A program made the translations under genes and the position numbers. The notes beneath the pieces were generated by a model that ran no database searches, was not told the DNA's origin, and saw nothing but the letters and a program-made list of their open reading frames with translations. Positions 5,700 to 6,785 of a stretch of 6,785 nt of DNA are shown in pieces. The DNA lies in the NCBI GenBank assembly GCA_947628575.1, contig CANRAK010000068.1, positions 1 through 6,785 on the forward strand, written 5' to 3'. The DNA is from an uncultured Clostridia bacterium (GTDB lineage: Bacteria; Bacillota; Clostridia; TANB77; CAG-465). Position 1 is the first letter of the stretch; each line of letters starts with the position of its first letter.

Positions 5700-5728
5700 T
5701 TTTTAGCATGTAAAGTATAAAAAAACAA
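5700..5728 (-). promoter_or_regulatory. Possible minus-strand promoter
   Basis: Read on the minus strand, TTGTTT (5728-5723) is followed after 17 bp by TAAAAA (5705-5700), preceded by TGC. The -35 and the TGC are the same as in the operon promoter at 1787-1815, but the -10 is poor. In such AT-rich DNA chance matches are common. Confidence 0.3.
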
Positions 5729-5818
5729 GTATTTTATAATGGTATACTCCATGATTAACAATTGGATAATTTGAAATATATGCATGTTTATATTGTACTA
5801 TTTTATTATGTTTATTTG

Positions 5819-5827
5819 TGATATAAT
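5819..5827 (+). promoter_or_regulatory. Extended -10 promoter for the miniprotein/GNAT unit
   Basis: TGATATAAT fits TGnTATAAT exactly, but no good -35 box lies 16-18 bp upstream (TATTTT at 5799-5804). Extended -10 promoters can work without one. Transcription would start near 5834, giving an AT-rich leader of about 80 nt with a TATAAAATA direct repeat 21 bp apart. Confidence 0.55.
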
Positions 5828-5913
5828 AATTACCAGAGTTATTTTGTTATAAAATATCTATAAATTACTATAAAATAGTTATATATTTATTTTATACTAA
5901 GGAGGTCTTAAAA

Positions 5914-5982
5914 ATGATGTATGTATTAGTGATTGCAGGTGCATTATTTTATGGAATTATGTCTGAGTTATTAAAAAAATAG
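5914..5982 (+). CDS. 22-aa hydrophobic miniprotein upstream of and in frame with GNAT
   Basis: This short gene encodes MMYVLVIAGALFYGIMSELLKK. It has a perfect Shine-Dalgarno, AAGGAGGT at 5899-5906, 7 bp before the ATG, which is better than that of most genes in the window, so translation is very likely. Residues 3-16 are hydrophobic and could form a single short membrane helix; the C-terminus ends Leu-Leu-Lys-Lys. It ends at TAG (5980-5982), only 6 bp before the ATG of the acetyltransferase and in the same frame. Options: an independent membrane miniprotein, possibly toxin-like; a leader whose translation opens the downstream start; or the broken 5' end of a longer membrane-anchored GNAT gene. 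I recognise no named family. Confidence 0.65.
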   Translation: MMYVLVIAGALFYGIMSELLKK

Positions 5983-5988
5983 ATAATA

Positions 5989-6381
5989 ATGTTCAAGCGT
6001 AAAATAAGACGATTGAAAAGAAGAAAAGCAATGTGTAGAATAATAAAAATTGATGAGGCTAGTTGCCCACAAATTTTTGATGAAAATATAGATAAATATT
6101 TATTTGTAAATAAAGATAAAAATATTATTGGAATTGCTACAATTGATGACCGCTTAGGCTATAATAGAATAAAGATAAACATATTAGATGAATATCGTGG
6201 CTTTGGTTATGGGAAAGCACTATTTCAATTAAGTATAGAAGAATATAAAAAATCTCATAGTGATAAGAAATTAATATTTAAAGTTGATGGAAACAACATT
6301 TTTAATATTATTTTATATAAATTTGGTGGAGTTAATATTGACAATGATAACGGAATATTAGAATATGTTCTACCTTTATAA
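5989..6381 (+). CDS. GNAT-family N-acetyltransferase (short, basic N-terminus)
   Basis: This 130-aa protein has the core of a Gcn5-related acetyltransferase, which moves an acetyl group from acetyl-CoA to an amine. The strand IGIATIDD (47-54), the strand KINILDEYRG (62-71) and the acetyl-CoA pyrophosphate loop RGFGYGKAL (70-78, the R/QxxGxG motif) with a following helix to about residue 88 are clear. The C-terminal part (LIFKVDGNN, then LYKFGGVNI) fits the usual 'N..a...Y.k.GF' end. The substrate is unknown. The N-terminus is strikingly basic (MFKRKIRRLKRRKAM, 9 Lys/Arg in the first 13). No Shine-Dalgarno precedes the ATG at 5989; translation probably depends on ribosomes leaving the 22-aa gene 6 bp upstream. 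A start at Met15 (6031) is possible but also lacks a good site. Four of nine arginines are CGN. Confidence 0.78.
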   Translation: MFKRKIRRLKRRKAMCRIIKIDEASCPQIFDENIDKYLFVNKDKNIIGIATIDDRLGYNRIKINILDEYRGFGYGKALFQLSIEEYKKSHSDKKLIFKVDGNNIFNIILYKFGGVNIDNDNGILEYVLPL

Positions 6382-6442
6382 TAATGAATGTAGGTATACA
6401 ACTAAAAAGAAAAAGATAAATTGAATAAAAATTGGTGATAAG

Positions 6443-6465
6443 ACTTCAGTTAATAATACTGTAGT
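6443..6465. repeat. Imperfect 8-bp inverted repeat, possible operator
   Basis: ACTTCAGT (6443-6450) and ACTGTAGT (6458-6465) pair at 7 of 8 positions around TAATAAT. It lies in the 138-bp gap before the last gene, near a weak -10-like TAATAC (6454-6459). It could be an operator; no poly-T follows, so it is not a terminator. Confidence 0.4.
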
Positions 6466-6468
6466 AAT

Positions 6469-6491
6469 CTTAATTTTTAGCAATAATTAAG
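6469..6491. repeat. Perfect 7-bp inverted repeat CTTAATT/AATTAAG
   Basis: CTTAATT (6469-6475) and AATTAAG (6485-6491) flank a 9-nt loop just upstream of the ribosome binding site at 6505-6510. It could form a leader hairpin or a protein-binding site for the last gene. The stem is mostly A-T, so stability is low. Confidence 0.45.
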
Positions 6492-6519
6492 TTGTGAAAA
6501 AAATGGAGGAAAATAAAAA

Positions 6520-6785
6520 ATGGGAAACAATAAAAATGAACAAAGTTTTTGGACAGTACAGCTACTACCACTACGTCAAGAAGATAAAGCTAAAATAACT
6601 ATGTGTATAGATTTGCAGGAAAAAGTGTGTGTAGACGGAAAAATTTTCGGAATGGGATGGACAGATGATAATGATAATTTCTTAAGAGAAATTTTTTGTA
6701 AATTACCTGCATTAGATTATCAGCCAGATAATGAAAATAACAAAATAGCAAAAAGTGAAGCACAAAAAATAATTGATTATGCTAA
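6520..6785 (+). CDS. Unrecognised protein, 5' part only (runs off the window)
   Basis: The gene starts at the ATG at 6520 after GGAGGA (6505-6510), and 88 codons are visible without a stop. The protein begins MGNNKNEQSFWTVQLLP and has CIDLQEKVCVDGKIFGMGWTDDND at about residues 29-52. The pattern 'W.v.L.P ... C....g.IfGmGW' is loosely like the N-terminal part of EVE/PUA-like modules found in some defence proteins, but this is a guess from shape alone. No signal peptide is seen. It uses CGT for one of its two arginines. Promoter signals in 6382-6519 are weak. Confidence 0.7.
   Translation, partial: MGNNKNEQSFWTVQLLPLRQEDKAKITMCIDLQEKVCVDGKIFGMGWTDDNDNFLREIFCKLPALDYQPDNENNKIAKSEAQKIIDYA

Larger units (their letters stand above)
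5488..5913. other. Structured 426-bp intergenic region
   Basis: No convincing protein gene lies here. It holds a + strand terminator (5516-5548), a minus-strand terminator (5553-5576), an 11-bp inverted repeat (5611-5669), a small hairpin (5674-5688), a possible minus-strand promoter (5700-5728), a + strand extended -10 (5819-5827), a 9-bp direct repeat TATAAAATA (5848-5856 and 5869-5877) and the Shine-Dalgarno of the miniprotein (5899-5906). The 10-mer TAGAGTTACA occurs at 5507-5516 and again at 5588-5597. Confidence 0.7.

Noticed and set aside
5640..5895. AT-rich complementarity between about 5644-5659 and 5880-5894 as a leader switch hiding the miniprotein ribosome site
   Set aside because: The match is made only of A and T, is imperfect, and would need a transcript starting before 5640; too likely by chance.
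661..5982. Recoding of TAG as a sense codon in this organism
   Set aside because: TAG also ends the antitoxin gene (661) and the 177-aa gene (2389) at sensible places. Both have another stop within a few codons, so this is not proof, but nothing else in the window needs recoding.
1..6785. CRISPR array, tRNA or rRNA
   Set aside because: No regularly spaced repeats, cloverleaf-like sequences or rRNA-like stretches were found; all the repeats seen are short inverted or tandem ones.

Overview
The window looks like a low-GC Gram-positive chromosome segment (Bacillota, Clostridia- or Bacilli-like). The DNA is extremely AT-rich, Shine-Dalgarno sites are strong (AAGGAGGT type), three promoters have TGnTATAAT extended -10 boxes, a sortase-fold surface protein is present, and TGA is never read as tryptophan (Trp is TGG). 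The species cannot be named from sequence alone. No rRNA, tRNA, CRISPR array or transposase was seen.

Layout, all protein genes on the + strand. (1) 19-1625: a tight two-gene cassette for an AbiE-type (type IV) toxin-antitoxin pair, a DUF6088/AbiEi-like antitoxin followed 8 bp later by an AbiEii-like nucleotidyltransferase toxin. (2) 1626-1857: a non-coding gap rich in inverted repeats, including a perfect 14-bp pair, ending in a good promoter. (3) 1858-4652: a probable three-gene operon from that promoter, made of an unrecognised 177-aa protein, a 529-aa SWIM zinc-finger protein and a pRiA4b ORF-3-like protein that lacks the usual YDFGDxWxH signature. (4) 4653-4800: a second strong promoter. 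(5) 4801-5487: a membrane-anchored, secreted sortase-like protein of 228 aa, closed by a clear + strand terminator. (6) 5488-5913: 426 bp without a protein gene but with much structure, including a strong minus-strand terminator, two inverted repeats and a possible minus-strand promoter, together outlining a possible small RNA. (7) 5914-6381: a 22-aa membrane miniprotein with a perfect Shine-Dalgarno, followed in the same frame, after one amber codon and two more codons, by a GNAT acetyltransferase with a very basic N-terminus. (8) 6520-end: a partial gene of unknown function.

How the parts fit: the AbiE pair is a known defence/stabilisation cassette. The SWIM/pRiA4b-like/177-aa operon beside it is compatible with an accessory, nucleic-acid-related module, but no mechanism can be read from it. 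Arginine codons split the window: by hand count all 44 arginines in the five left-hand genes are AGA/AGG, whereas 7 of 15 in the right-hand genes are CGN. This suggests that the left part (to about 4652) and the right part (from about 4801) have different histories. The most unusual items are the miniprotein-TAG-GNAT arrangement and the orphan minus-strand terminator.
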